A DNA stretch of 8,803 bases, taken from the NCBI GenBank assembly GCA_025350365.1, contig JANXXY010000438.1, positions 1 to 8,803 of the forward strand, in the 5' to 3' direction. The position numbers were made by a program, and so were the translations under genes. Shown in pieces: positions 1-6,926 of this stretch. The DNA comes from Bacteroidales bacterium. Its GTDB lineage: Bacteria; Bacteroidota; Bacteroidia; Bacteroidales; JAAUTT01. The first letter of the stretch is position 1. The number at the start of each line of letters is the position of its first letter. The notes below the pieces were generated by a model, which saw only the letters and a list, made by a program, of their open reading frames with translations, had not been told where the DNA came from and did not search any database.

Positions 1-224
1 TCCAAACAAATGTCGCAAGTAACTAAGACAATACCTTGTATGTGGAAATCAAATTCCAACATGGAGGGTTTTTTATCAAGAGTTACTTTCGCCTCTATCT
101 TACCTTTATGTATTTCACTACCTTCAAAATCATCAAAGAACTTATCGTCGATTTCGAAGATGAAATCGTGTTTCCCTATGCTAAGACCCTTAAATGGGAT
201 GACAAACTGACGATTAGACTTCAC
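1..224 (-). CDS. DUF177 / YceD-like protein, 5' part (runs off left edge)
   Basis: This is the first 74 codons of a gene read on the minus strand and cut by the window edge. Reading begins at a GTG at 224-222 and gives a protein starting (M)KSNRQFVIPFKGL. It continues with a 'GKHDFIFEIDDKFFDDFE' segment, a lysine-rich 'SEIHKGKIEAKVTLDKK' strand pair and 'VTCDICL', with Cys70 and Cys73. This order matches the DUF177 (YceD) family, whose hallmark is a CDxC motif at this point. Members lie directly upstream of rpmF (ribosomal protein L32) in many bacteria and have been linked to 23S rRNA accumulation; rpmF would be outside the window here. GTG is chosen because no in-frame ATG lies nearby, homology begins at once after it, and a -7 promoter box sits about 20 bases upstream. 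The start is divergent from typA, 110 bp away. The family call is confident; the exact start is less so. Confidence 0.85.
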   Translation of the reverse strand, partial: MKSNRQFVIPFKGLSIGKHDFIFEIDDKFFDDFEGSEIHKGKIEAKVTLDKKPSMLEFDFHIQGIVLVTCDICL

Positions 225-244
225 GTTACAAAATTTTCGAGCAG

Positions 245-252
245 CAAAAGTA
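245..252 (-). promoter_or_regulatory. Putative -7 box for the DUF177 gene
   Basis: Read on the minus strand, this is TACTTTTG, a full match to the Bacteroidota -7 consensus TAnnTTTG. It lies 20 bases before the GTG start at 224, implying a very short leader. No clear TTTG -33 element is visible at the expected 19-22 bp further upstream, where the sequence is an A/T run, so the call rests on the -7 box and its position. Confidence 0.45.
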
Positions 253-301
253 TAAATTTAAATCTTAATATAAAAAGAAAAATAAACGGAATTTTTTTTA
301 C

Positions 302-309
302 TACATTTG
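302..309 (+). promoter_or_regulatory. Putative -7 box for typA
   Basis: TACATTTG is a full match to the Bacteroidota -7 consensus TAnnTTTG. It lies 25 bases before the typA ATG, so transcription would begin near 315. No clear TTTG occurs about 21 bp upstream, where the sequence is A-rich. Together with the minus-strand box at 245-252 it makes a compact divergent promoter region. Confidence 0.5.
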
Positions 310-334
310 CAACCCGATTTTTTTAAAGGTAAAT

Positions 335-2143
335 ATGCAAAACATCAGAAATATCGCAATTATTGCGCACGTAGATCACGGAAAGACAACATTAGTTGAT
401 AAAATGCTGATGATGGGTAATCTCTTTAAGGAGCATGAAACTCCCGGAGATCTTATCATGGACAGCAATGAATTAGAAAGAGAAAGAGGTATCACCATTC
501 TGGCAAAGAATGTTTCGGTATATTATAAAGGTGTAAAGATCAATATTATTGATACACCCGGACACGCTGACTTCGGAGGCGAAGTTGAGCGAGTATTAAA
601 TATGACCGATGGTGTTCTGCTTCTGGTGGATGCATTTGAAGGAACGATGCCGCAGACACGGTTTGTACTTCAAAAAGCTCTGCAACTCGGACTGAAACCC
701 ATTGTAGTCATCAATAAAGTAGACAAGGCCAACTGCAGACCCGAAGAAATTCAGGAAGAGGTATTCGAATTGATGTTTAACCTTGATGGTACCGAAGATC
801 AATTGAATTTCCCAACAATTTATGGCTCGGCCAAACAAGGCTGGATGTCAGCAGACTGGAAAAAACCATCGAAAGATATTTCACCGTTATTTGATTGTAT
901 TCTCAAAAATATTCCAGCACCGCAAGCTCTTAAGGGAACACCACAGATGCTCATTACTTCTCTTGAATATTCGTCATATGTTGGACGGGTTGCTATTGGT
1001 AGAGTACATCGTGGCGAACTGAAAGAAAATATGATGGTTTCACTTGTAAAACGTGACCTGTCAGTTACAAGAACCCGTATAAAAGAACTTTTGGTTTTTG
1101 AAGGCTTTGCCAAAAAGAAAGTCCCATCAGTAAGTTCTGGTGAAATTTGTGCCTTGGTAGGTATAGAGGGTTTTAATATTGGTGATTCCATTTGCGACAT
1201 AGAGAATCCTGAGCCTTTGGAAACCATTTCCATCGATGAACCAACCATGAGCATGGTATTTACAATTAATAACTCCCCTTTTTATGGTCGCGATGGCAAG
1301 TATGTTACCTCACGCCACATCAAAGACCGGCTTGACAGGGAACTTGAAAAAAATGTAGCCTTACGACTTGAACTAACTGATTCAGCTGATGCATTTACAG
1401 TTTTTGGACGTGGCGTACTCCACTTATCAATATTAATTGAAACGATGCGCCGTGAAGGTTACGAACTTCAGGTTGGTCAGCCAAAAGTTATTATCAGAGA
1501 TATTGCAGCAGAAAAATGTGAACCAATTGAAATTCTATCGATCGATATGCCTGAAGAAACATCAGGGAAAGCAATTGAATTAGTTTCCAAGCGCAAAGGA
1601 GAACTACTAAAAATGGAACGTAAAGGGGATCGGATTCATTTGGAATTTAATATTCCTTCACGCGGAATTATTGGTCTTCGTAATCAAGTATTGACCGCTA
1701 CTGCCGGAGAAGCTATTATGACACATCGTTTTTTGGAATATGCTCCATGGAAAGGCGAAATTGAAAAGCGAATCAATGGTTCACTTATTGCCATCGAAAC
1801 CGGAGAATCAATTGCCTATGCCCTGCATAAACTTCAGGATCGTGGAAAATATTTTGTAGATCCGGGTGAAGAAATATATTCCGGGCAAGTAGTTGGAGAA
1901 CACACCCGATCGGGCGATTTAGGTCTGAATATCACCAAAACCAAAAAGCTTACCAATATGCGTGCAACTGGGTCGGACGAGAAAATGAAAATTGCACCGG
2001 CCATTAAATTTTCACTTGAGGAAGCCTTAGAATATATTCAGGAAGACGAATATGTAGAAGTGACACCAAAATTTATACGATTAAGGAAAATTCTTTTGAA
2101 CGAAAATGATCGTAAACGTTACAATAATTCTTCAAACAGTTAG
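335..2143 (+). CDS. typA: Ribosome-associated GTPase TypA/BipA
   Basis: This encodes a 602-residue translational GTPase of the TypA/BipA family, close to the roughly 607 residues of the E. coli protein. BipA binds the 70S ribosome at the EF-G site and supports 50S assembly and growth under cold or other stress; it is cytoplasmic. All GTPase motifs are visible: G1 AHVDHGKTT (11-19), G2 RGITI (51-55), G3 DTPGH (73-77), G4 NKVD (127-130) and G5 SAK (165-167). An OB-like domain 2 follows at about 205-290, an EF-G-like domain with GRGVLHL (358-364) next, and then the BipA-specific C-terminal region with KKLTNMRATGSDEKMKIAP (537-555). The start is set by the family N-terminus MQNIRNIAIIAHVDHGK. AAAGG at 325-329 is a plausible ribosome-binding site. 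The stop TAG interlocks with the stop of the minus-strand receiver gene. The gene looks intact, with nothing unusual in the protein. Confidence 0.98.
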   Translation: MQNIRNIAIIAHVDHGKTTLVDKMLMMGNLFKEHETPGDLIMDSNELERERGITILAKNVSVYYKGVKINIIDTPGHADFGGEVERVLNMTDGVLLLVDAFEGTMPQTRFVLQKALQLGLKPIVVINKVDKANCRPEEIQEEVFELMFNLDGTEDQLNFPTIYGSAKQGWMSADWKKPSKDISPLFDCILKNIPAPQALKGTPQMLITSLEYSSYVGRVAIGRVHRGELKENMMVSLVKRDLSVTRTRIKELLVFEGFAKKKVPSVSSGEICALVGIEGFNIGDSICDIENPEPLETISIDEPTMSMVFTINNSPFYGRDGKYVTSRHIKDRLDRELEKNVALRLELTDSADAFTVFGRGVLHLSILIETMRREGYELQVGQPKVIIRDIAAEKCEPIEILSIDMPEETSGKAIELVSKRKGELLKMERKGDRIHLEFNIPSRGIIGLRNQVLTATAGEAIMTHRFLEYAPWKGEIEKRINGSLIAIETGESIAYALHKLQDRGKYFVDPGEEIYSGQVVGEHTRSGDLGLNITKTKKLTNMRATGSDEKMKIAPAIKFSLEEALEYIQEDEYVEVTPKFIRLRKILLNENDRKRYNNSSNS

Positions 2144-2523
2144 TTAGAAATTACCTTATCAACGGACTCAACTAATGCATCAACAAAATAATCTACTTTT
2201 GGGATGTATTTGGTGGCACCGTTTTTAATAAATTCCCTTACAAGAGTAACGTCGTCCTGCGATGATAGAATAATTACAGGAACGTCGTTATTCCTTTTTT
2301 TTAGTTCAATTAAGGTATCAAGCCCTGTCATGCTCTCACTTCCTTGTAAATAAAACAAATGATCCAAAACAATAAGGTCAGGATTCATTTCCAAATTTTC
2401 TAAGCAATCTTCACCAGAAAAAAAAGTTTTTACTTCATATCCTTCTTTGCTTTTGAAAGTATATTCCAAAAGATTTAGGATAATTCTGTCATCATCTACA
2501 ATAAATATCAATTTATCATCCAT
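2140..2523 (-). CDS. Stand-alone response-regulator receiver (CheY-like) protein
   Basis: This is a 127-residue protein made of a single receiver domain with no output domain. The acidic pocket is Asp10-Asp11-Asp12 in FIVDDDR. The likely phosphoacceptor is Asp54 in LIVLDHLF, Ser87 in VIILSSQD fills the conserved Ser/Thr position, and Lys109 in KYIPKV is the conserved lysine. The usual Lys-Pro is Lys-Val here, a mild departure. All residues needed for phosphorylation are present, so it should be a working phosphorelay or signalling receiver. Its kinase and target are not encoded in the window. It is convergent with typA, and the two stop codons overlap by four bases (TTAG). No TAnnTTTG box was found close upstream of its ATG, so its promoter is not identified. 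Which pathway it serves cannot be read from the sequence. Confidence 0.93.
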   Translation of the reverse strand: MDDKLIFIVDDDRIILNLLEYTFKSKEGYEVKTFFSGEDCLENLEMNPDLIVLDHLFYLQGSESMTGLDTLIELKKRNNDVPVIILSSQDDVTLVREFIKNGATKYIPKVDYFVDALVESVDKVISN

Positions 2524-2854
2524 AAGTAAGGCTTCATTTCAAATGAAAATTTAATACCTTGAAATATTTTTTTTCATACCGTTTTACGAGGAAATTTAAA
2601 AAATGTTCCAAAATAATAAATTACTTTCAAAAATTTGTCAACTATTTTATTGTATTGATTGCAAGCTGTTTCTATAAAAAAAGATATTAGTAAAATTAAA
2701 AAAAACTTAGTGTCATAAATTTAATAAGATCATACCCGATTTATTATTAATTGATAATTACAATATTTATTTTTAAGGAAAACGATCATTCAGAGTATAT
2801 TGCTTATTTTATTATTCACAATACCAATCGAAAATTGTGCCAAAACTTGGTTTT
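2524..2854. other. AT-rich intergenic stretch between receiver gene and lhgO
   Basis: This very AT-rich stretch separates two genes that start away from each other, so it must hold both promoters. I see no convincing ORF; the longest short frames encode about 24 residues with no recognisable pattern. I also see no RNA gene and no strong hairpin. The lhgO promoter candidate lies at its right end and is listed separately. No clear promoter was found for the minus-strand receiver gene. Confidence 0.6.
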
Positions 2855-2887
2855 TTTGCAGCGCGTATAATAATATTTCTACTTTTA
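2855..2887 (+). promoter_or_regulatory. Putative Bacteroidota-type promoter for lhgO
   Basis: TTTG at 2855-2858 and TACTTTTA at 2880-2887 are separated by 21 bp. The -33 element is exact and the -7 box matches TAnnTTTG in all but the last base. Transcription would begin around 2893, a short distance before the ATG at 2905. This independently supports that ATG over the upstream TTG start at 2800. Confidence 0.45.
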
Positions 2888-2904
2888 TATTTTTTACTTT
2901 TCAC

Positions 2905-4101
2905 ATGCAATACGATATTATAATAATTGGAGGAGGCATAGTAGGGCTTGCCACTGCATTAAAAATAAAAGAAACAAGGCCTCAACTGAAAATTGCTTTA
3001 CTGGAAAAGGAAAATGGCCTAGCCAAACACCAAACCGGGAATAATAGTGGTGTAATTCACTCGGGAATTTACTATAAACCCGGTAGTCTAAAAGCCTTAA
3101 ATTGTATTTCAGGCTACTCAGAACTTTTGAAATTCTGCAATAAAGAAAATATTCCGTATGAATTATGCGGAAAAATAATAGTTGCCACTCAACAGGATGA
3201 ATTACCTCGTTTAGAAAGCCTTTATCAGCGTGGATTACAAAATGGACTTACTGAAATTCGTAAAATAAATAGTAATGAAGTAAAAGAATTTGAAACTTAT
3301 ACAAGTGGAATTGGAGGTCTGTGGGTACCATATACAGGTATTATCGATTATAAAGAGGTGAGCGAAAAATATGCTGAAATTTTTGTAAATCGTTATCAAG
3401 GTGAAATTTTTCTTGAACAAAAGGTAATTGACATCAATACAAGCAATAATTCCTGCGAAGTAATTACGAGGGATAAAACTTTCAAAACACGTTTAGTTAT
3501 AAATACAGCTGGCTTATATTCTGATAAAATTGCCCTGTTGACCAGAAAAATCGATGTGCGAATTATTCCTTTTCGCGGAGAATACTTCGAATTAAAAAAA
3601 GAAAAGCAATATTTAGTAAAAAATCTTATTTATCCTGTTCCCGATCCGGCATTTCCATTTTTAGGTGTTCATTTCACACGACGTTTAAAAGGCGGAATTG
3701 AAGCAGGTCCCAACGCTGTTTTTGCGTTTAAAAAGGAAGGCTACACGAAATCTGATATTAGTTTGAGAGAATCGTTCGATTCTCTCTCCTGGCCAGGGTT
3801 TCAAAAAGTTATGTTTAAATATTGGCAAACCGGCTTGGGTGAATATTATCGAAGCTTTAATAAATCGGCATTTACAAAATCATTACAACGATTAATTCCC
3901 CAACTTCAAAAAGAAGATTTAATTATCGGTGGAGCAGGTGTCAGAGCCCAGGCATGCACGAGGGATGGCGCTCTAATCGATGATTTTTTAATCTTTGAAG
4001 ATCCTCATATAATTAATGTATTAAATGCACCATCACCTGCGGCAACAGCATCGCTGGCAATTGGGAAGGCCATCTCCGATATGGCTTTGAATAGATTTTA
4101 G
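2905..4101 (+). CDS. lhgO: L-2-hydroxyglutarate oxidase (FAD-dependent, DAO family)
   Basis: This encodes a 398-residue FAD-dependent oxidoreductase of the LhgO/YgaF type. It oxidises L-2-hydroxyglutarate to 2-oxoglutarate and in E. coli passes electrons to the membrane quinone pool. The N-terminus MQYDIIIIGGGIVGLATAL holds the dinucleotide-binding GxGxxG (Gly9-Gly14). It is followed by the family signature NNSGVIHSGIYY (residues 46-57), an FRGEYFEL segment, VHFTRRLKGGIEAGPNAVFAF in the substrate region, and the FAD-contacting C-terminal part with GAGVRAQA and NAPSPAATASLAIGK. The open frame extends upstream to a TTG at 2800, but those 35 residues are not family-like and the promoter candidate falls inside them, so the ATG at 2905 is preferred. 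No glutarate-catabolism partner such as csiD is nearby, so a metabolite-repair role is as likely as a catabolic one. Its TAG stop overlaps the stop of the SiaC-like gene. Confidence 0.93.
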   Translation: MQYDIIIIGGGIVGLATALKIKETRPQLKIALLEKENGLAKHQTGNNSGVIHSGIYYKPGSLKALNCISGYSELLKFCNKENIPYELCGKIIVATQQDELPRLESLYQRGLQNGLTEIRKINSNEVKEFETYTSGIGGLWVPYTGIIDYKEVSEKYAEIFVNRYQGEIFLEQKVIDINTSNNSCEVITRDKTFKTRLVINTAGLYSDKIALLTRKIDVRIIPFRGEYFELKKEKQYLVKNLIYPVPDPAFPFLGVHFTRRLKGGIEAGPNAVFAFKKEGYTKSDISLRESFDSLSWPGFQKVMFKYWQTGLGEYYRSFNKSAFTKSLQRLIPQLQKEDLIIGGAGVRAQACTRDGALIDDFLIFEDPHIINVLNAPSPAATASLAIGKAISDMALNRF

Positions 4102-4475
4102 GATAGAGATTCTTTTTCGTGCAACGTAAATGGTAATCGCAGAACAGCCTTAAAATCTTTGCCTAAATCTTGCATAAGTTCATCACCCGTTTCAAAATAC
4201 CAATTAATATTAATAGTATGACCATTTTCATAAATATGTTCAAAAAGTGTAAAAATGGCCATCAAAGACCGATTAGTACTACTATTAGCATATTCCAAAA
4301 GGATATTAATTTCAGTAATAGTATCCGGGTTTTTAGCGTATTCCCCAATAAATTTAAATAATGGTTCAAAAAACGAAATCGCATTTTCAGGTATTGATCG
4401 ACCTGAAATTACCAATACGCCATCTTCAAATTTTACAAAAGGAGTATTTGATGCTTTTTGAATTAAAATATTCAT
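4098..4475 (-). CDS. SiaC-like regulatory phosphoprotein (DUF1987)
   Basis: This is a 125-residue single-domain protein of the DUF1987 family, now called the SiaC family. In Pseudomonas aeruginosa, SiaC is phosphorylated on a threonine by the kinase SiaB and dephosphorylated by the phosphatase SiaA. In its unphosphorylated form it binds and activates the diguanylate cyclase SiaD. Family landmarks here are the N-terminal TPFVKFEDGVLVISGRSIPEN (11-31), INILLEYANSSTNRSL (56-71) with candidate phosphosites Ser65, Ser66 and Thr67, and INWYFETGDELMQDLGKDF (90-108), ending in LRLPF (112-116). The length is normal. No SiaA, SiaB or GGDEF gene is in the window, so its partners must be elsewhere or different. 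It is convergent with lhgO through a TTAG stop overlap and has a near-ideal promoter upstream (4556-4588). The family is clear; the regulated process is unknown. Confidence 0.9.
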   Translation of the reverse strand: MNILIQKASNTPFVKFEDGVLVISGRSIPENAISFFEPLFKFIGEYAKNPDTITEINILLEYANSSTNRSLMAIFTLFEHIYENGHTININWYFETGDELMQDLGKDFKAVLRLPFTLHEKESLS

Positions 4476-4555
4476 TAAATCATTTTGTTAAATAAATCAG
4501 CAATGAAATTTTGGTTTAAATTAAAAAAAAATCTTATTCATACGCAACCTTTTGG

Positions 4556-4588
4556 CAAAATTAACATCTAAGATGTCAAGTGGGCAAA
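4556..4588 (-). promoter_or_regulatory. Putative Bacteroidota-type promoter for the SiaC-like gene
   Basis: Read on the minus strand, TTTG (4588-4585) is followed after exactly 21 bp by TAATTTTG (4563-4556). Both elements match the Bacteroidota consensus (TTTG, TAnnTTTG) fully. Transcription would start near 4549, giving a leader of about 75 nt before the ATG at 4475. This is the best promoter match in the window. Confidence 0.6.
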
Positions 4589-4608
4589 TTATCATTAAAA
4601 ACAAAAAG

Positions 4609-4641
4609 TTGGCAATAGTTTGTTAATCTTTATTATATTTG
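4609..4641 (+). promoter_or_regulatory. Putative Bacteroidota-type promoter for the dehydratase gene
   Basis: TTGG at 4609-4612 and TATATTTG at 4634-4641 are separated by 21 bp. The -7 box is a full TAnnTTTG match and the -33 is TTGG in place of TTTG. Transcription would begin near 4648, leaving a long leader of about 235 nt before the ATG at 4885. It stands back to back with the minus-strand promoter at 4556-4588, the two -33 elements being 20 bp apart. Confidence 0.55.
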
Positions 4642-4884
4642 ATTTTGATATCGAAAAACGTGTTAAATGAAGAAACATAATTGTAATTTGATTAGAAAAT
4701 TTCATCTGAATGTAACATCTATTAAAGAACTTCGTAAAATCAAAACTTTAGTTTTAAATTAATAGAATAGAATTTAATAAAAATTTATAAGATGCAAATT
4801 ATAATATATTTACCAATAATTGGTTTTTATATCAATGCTTATTCTAACGTTATTTAGTATATTAATGCTTGTAATTTTCAATAA
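4642..4884 (+). other. Long AT-rich leader upstream of the dehydratase gene
   Basis: If the promoter at 4609-4641 is used, this stretch is an untranslated leader. It has no convincing ORF and no known riboswitch pattern that I recognise. Two small structures are visible: arms AAAACT/AGTTTT near 4741-4760, and the 13-base dyad ACCAATAATTGGT at 4812-4824. No TAnnTTTG box with a good -33 partner was found closer to the gene, though a TATATTTA at about 4806-4813 is a weak alternative. There is no Shine-Dalgarno sequence before the ATG, which is common in this phylum. Confidence 0.45.
4812..4824. repeat. 13-bp dyad ACCAATAATTGGT, possible operator
   Basis: Two perfect 6-base arms (ACCAAT and ATTGGT) surround a central A, about 60 bp before the dehydratase ATG. 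A symmetric site of this size would suit a dimeric DNA-binding regulator, but it may be chance in AT-rich sequence. No second copy was seen in the window. Confidence 0.3.
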
Positions 4885-6840
4885 ATGAATTTTATGATTA
4901 ACCTCAATTCAAACTCAGTTATTTTAAAAACGATTCGGTTTTTCAAATCCACAACTCCCACTTGGATTATTTTTAACATCGACTTATTTGTATGCGCTGC
5001 TTCGCTCTTTTTAGCCTTTCTGTTGCGCTTTAATTTTTCAATTCCTCCTGAGTTTACTCAAAATTATACACTAATTCTTTTATTGGTATTAGGAATACGT
5101 GCCATTTTCTTCTTTTTCGGTAAAACATATGCTATGATAGTTAGGCATACGGGGTTACGTGATTTAACAAAATTGATTTTAGTAGTATTAGCAGGTAGTT
5201 TAACCATTGGTATACTAGATTATTTTACTTATAAATTTGACAATAGCAGGTTACTAATTCCTTTTTCAGTTATTATTATTGATTTCTTTATAGCGGCATA
5301 CCTCATGACTGCTTCCAGGTTAATAATAAAATTTTTCTTTATTGAATTCCGAAATAATACGAAAGTTCGGGTAAATGTTATTATAGTTGGTACCGATGAA
5401 CTTGCTGTTGCAACAAAAAGAGCTCTTGACCTGGACACAGAAGTAAGATACAGAGTTGTTGCCTTTATTGACGATAAAAAACAAAACCATCGTAAAAATC
5501 TCGAAGGCATAAGCATATATCCACTATACAGATTAGACGAGTTGTTCGAGAAAAACGAAGTTAATTCATTGATTATTGCTAAAGATTATATCAGTCCGAT
5601 CAAAAAAAATCTGATCGTTGAAAAATGTCTTAATTATAAAATAAAAGTGTTGACGGCACCGAAAATTAAATCATGGATTAACGGCGATTTCAGTACACGT
5701 CAACTTAAACAGATCAATATCGAGGATTTACTAGAGCGCGACCCTATTAGCCTCGATTCAACAAATATTCGCAAACAAATAAACAACAAAGTAGTTTTAG
5801 TTACCGGAGCTGCTGGCTCAATTGGTAGTGAAATTGTAAGACAAATTGCAAACTATTCACCACGGAAAATTATTTTACTTGATCAGGCGGAAACACCATT
5901 GTACAATTTGGAAATTGAAGTCGCTGAAAAACTTCATTTCCATGATTATGAGATAATCATAGGTGACGTTACCAATCAGATGCGTATGAATAAAATTTTT
6001 GAGCGATATCCGATTGATATCGTGTATCACGCAGCTGCATACAAGCATGTGCCAATGATGGAAAACAATCCGGCTGAAGCAATCAATAATAATGTACTCG
6101 GAACGAAAGTGTTGGCAGATTTATCAGTTAAATATAATGTTGAGAAATTTATTATGATCTCTACGGATAAGGCTGTTAACCCAACGAATATCATGGGAAC
6201 ATCGAAACGAATTGCAGAAATGTATACTCAGTCACTTAATAATATTTCATCAACCAGTTTTATTACCACACGTTTTGGAAATGTACTTGGATCGAATGGA
6301 TCTGCCATTCCGCTATTTAAAAAGCAAATTGATCAGGGAGGTCCTGTAACGGTAACACATCCTGAAATTACCCGATATTTTATGACAATTCCTGAATCAT
6401 GTCAATTAGTTCTTGAGGCAAGCGCAATGGGCAAAGGGGGAGAGATTTTTATTTTCGATATGGGCAAATCTATAAAGGTAGTTGATTTAGCTAAGAATAT
6501 GATCCGTCTTTCCGGACTTGAAATTGGTAAGGATATTCAAATCAAATATGTAGGATTGAGACCTGGCGAAAAGCTTTACGAAGAATTGCTATGTGATAAA
6601 GAAAATAATTTACCAACCTATCATCCAAAAATAATGATTGCCAGGGTTGCTCACAACGATTTTGAGCTAATTACAGAATACATCAATATTTTCGAACGAT
6701 TAATTAAAATACAAAACAATCTTGAGATCGTTAAACTAATGAAAAAGATTGTTCCGGAATATAAAAGTCAGAATTCCATTTATGAAGTTCTTGACACCAA
6801 TTCAAAATCAAACGTAAGTGGTAAGATTTCGGTAAATTAA
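4885..6840 (+). CDS. Membrane-anchored CapD/PglF/WbpM-type nucleoside-diphosphate-sugar 4,6-dehydratase
   Basis: This encodes a 651-residue protein of the polysaccharide-biosynthesis CapD family. Such enzymes convert UDP-GlcNAc to UDP-4-keto-6-deoxy sugars, the first step towards N-acetylfucosamine, diacetamidobacillosamine and related glycan sugars. The N-terminal third carries four likely membrane spans (about 27-48, 62-78, 97-115 and 124-143). A first Rossmann-like domain begins at VNVIIVGTDELA (163-174), and a linker contains LLERDPISLD (282-291). The catalytic short-chain dehydrogenase domain has the NAD motif GAAGSIG (308-314), AAAYKHVPMMENNPAEA (383-399), catalytic Thr427-Asp428-Lys429, Met437 in place of the usual Tyr, and Lys441. 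The Thr-to-Met spacing of ten is that of PglF. RPGEKLYEELL (559-569) is the conserved C-terminal motif. The ATG at 4885 is taken; Met4 (4894) is possible. The gene has its own promoter and a strong terminator, so it seems monocistronic. The exact sugar product cannot be told. Confidence 0.95.
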   Translation: MNFMINLNSNSVILKTIRFFKSTTPTWIIFNIDLFVCAASLFLAFLLRFNFSIPPEFTQNYTLILLLVLGIRAIFFFFGKTYAMIVRHTGLRDLTKLILVVLAGSLTIGILDYFTYKFDNSRLLIPFSVIIIDFFIAAYLMTASRLIIKFFFIEFRNNTKVRVNVIIVGTDELAVATKRALDLDTEVRYRVVAFIDDKKQNHRKNLEGISIYPLYRLDELFEKNEVNSLIIAKDYISPIKKNLIVEKCLNYKIKVLTAPKIKSWINGDFSTRQLKQINIEDLLERDPISLDSTNIRKQINNKVVLVTGAAGSIGSEIVRQIANYSPRKIILLDQAETPLYNLEIEVAEKLHFHDYEIIIGDVTNQMRMNKIFERYPIDIVYHAAAYKHVPMMENNPAEAINNNVLGTKVLADLSVKYNVEKFIMISTDKAVNPTNIMGTSKRIAEMYTQSLNNISSTSFITTRFGNVLGSNGSAIPLFKKQIDQGGPVTVTHPEITRYFMTIPESCQLVLEASAMGKGGEIFIFDMGKSIKVVDLAKNMIRLSGLEIGKDIQIKYVGLRPGEKLYEELLCDKENNLPTYHPKIMIARVAHNDFELITEYINIFERLIKIQNNLEIVKLMKKIVPEYKSQNSIYEVLDTNSKSNVSGKISVN

Positions 6841-6878
6841 ATCCAAAAAAATCAAAAGTAGAAATTATTTTTCTAGTG

Positions 6879-6926
6879 AAAGCAATGCATGCAAAAATCA
6901 CTTAATTTGCATGCATTGCTTTGTTT
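6879..6926 (+). terminator. Strong intrinsic terminator after the dehydratase gene
   Basis: Two perfect 17-base inverted arms (6879-6895, AAAGCAATGCATGCAAA, and 6906-6922) enclose a 10-base loop. The right arm runs into TTTGTTT. The stem lies 39 bp after the stop at 6840. It contains overlapping ATGCAT and GCATGC palindromes. The size and position fit a rho-independent terminator that separates the dehydratase from the glycosyltransferase gene. Confidence 0.85.

Noticed and set aside
10..326. Two overlapping plus-strand frames of 66 and 96 codons at the left end
   Set aside because: They are shadows of the minus-strand DUF177 gene and its promoter region; neither protein looks like a known family and the second ends in translated A/T runs.
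596..1254. Minus- and plus-strand frames inside typA
   Set aside because: They lie wholly within a well-conserved gene and have no family-like composition.
2800..2904. Signal-peptide-like N-terminus upstream of lhgO
   Set aside because: The hydrophobic residues come from AT-rich non-coding sequence; family N-termini begin at the ATG at 2905 and the enzyme is cytoplasmic or membrane-associated without a signal peptide.
2524..2904. Possible small RNA or tRNA gene in the receiver-lhgO gap
   Set aside because: No cloverleaf, no strong hairpin and no GC-rich island is visible; the stretch is plain A/T-rich spacer.
4170..4461. Plus-strand frames opposite the SiaC-like gene
   Set aside because: They are antisense shadows of a recognised DUF1987 protein.
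4741..4760. Terminator or attenuator from arms AAAACT/AGTTTT in the dehydratase leader
   Set aside because: The arms are short and AT-rich with only two bases between them and no T-run follows, so it is unlikely to be a stable structure.
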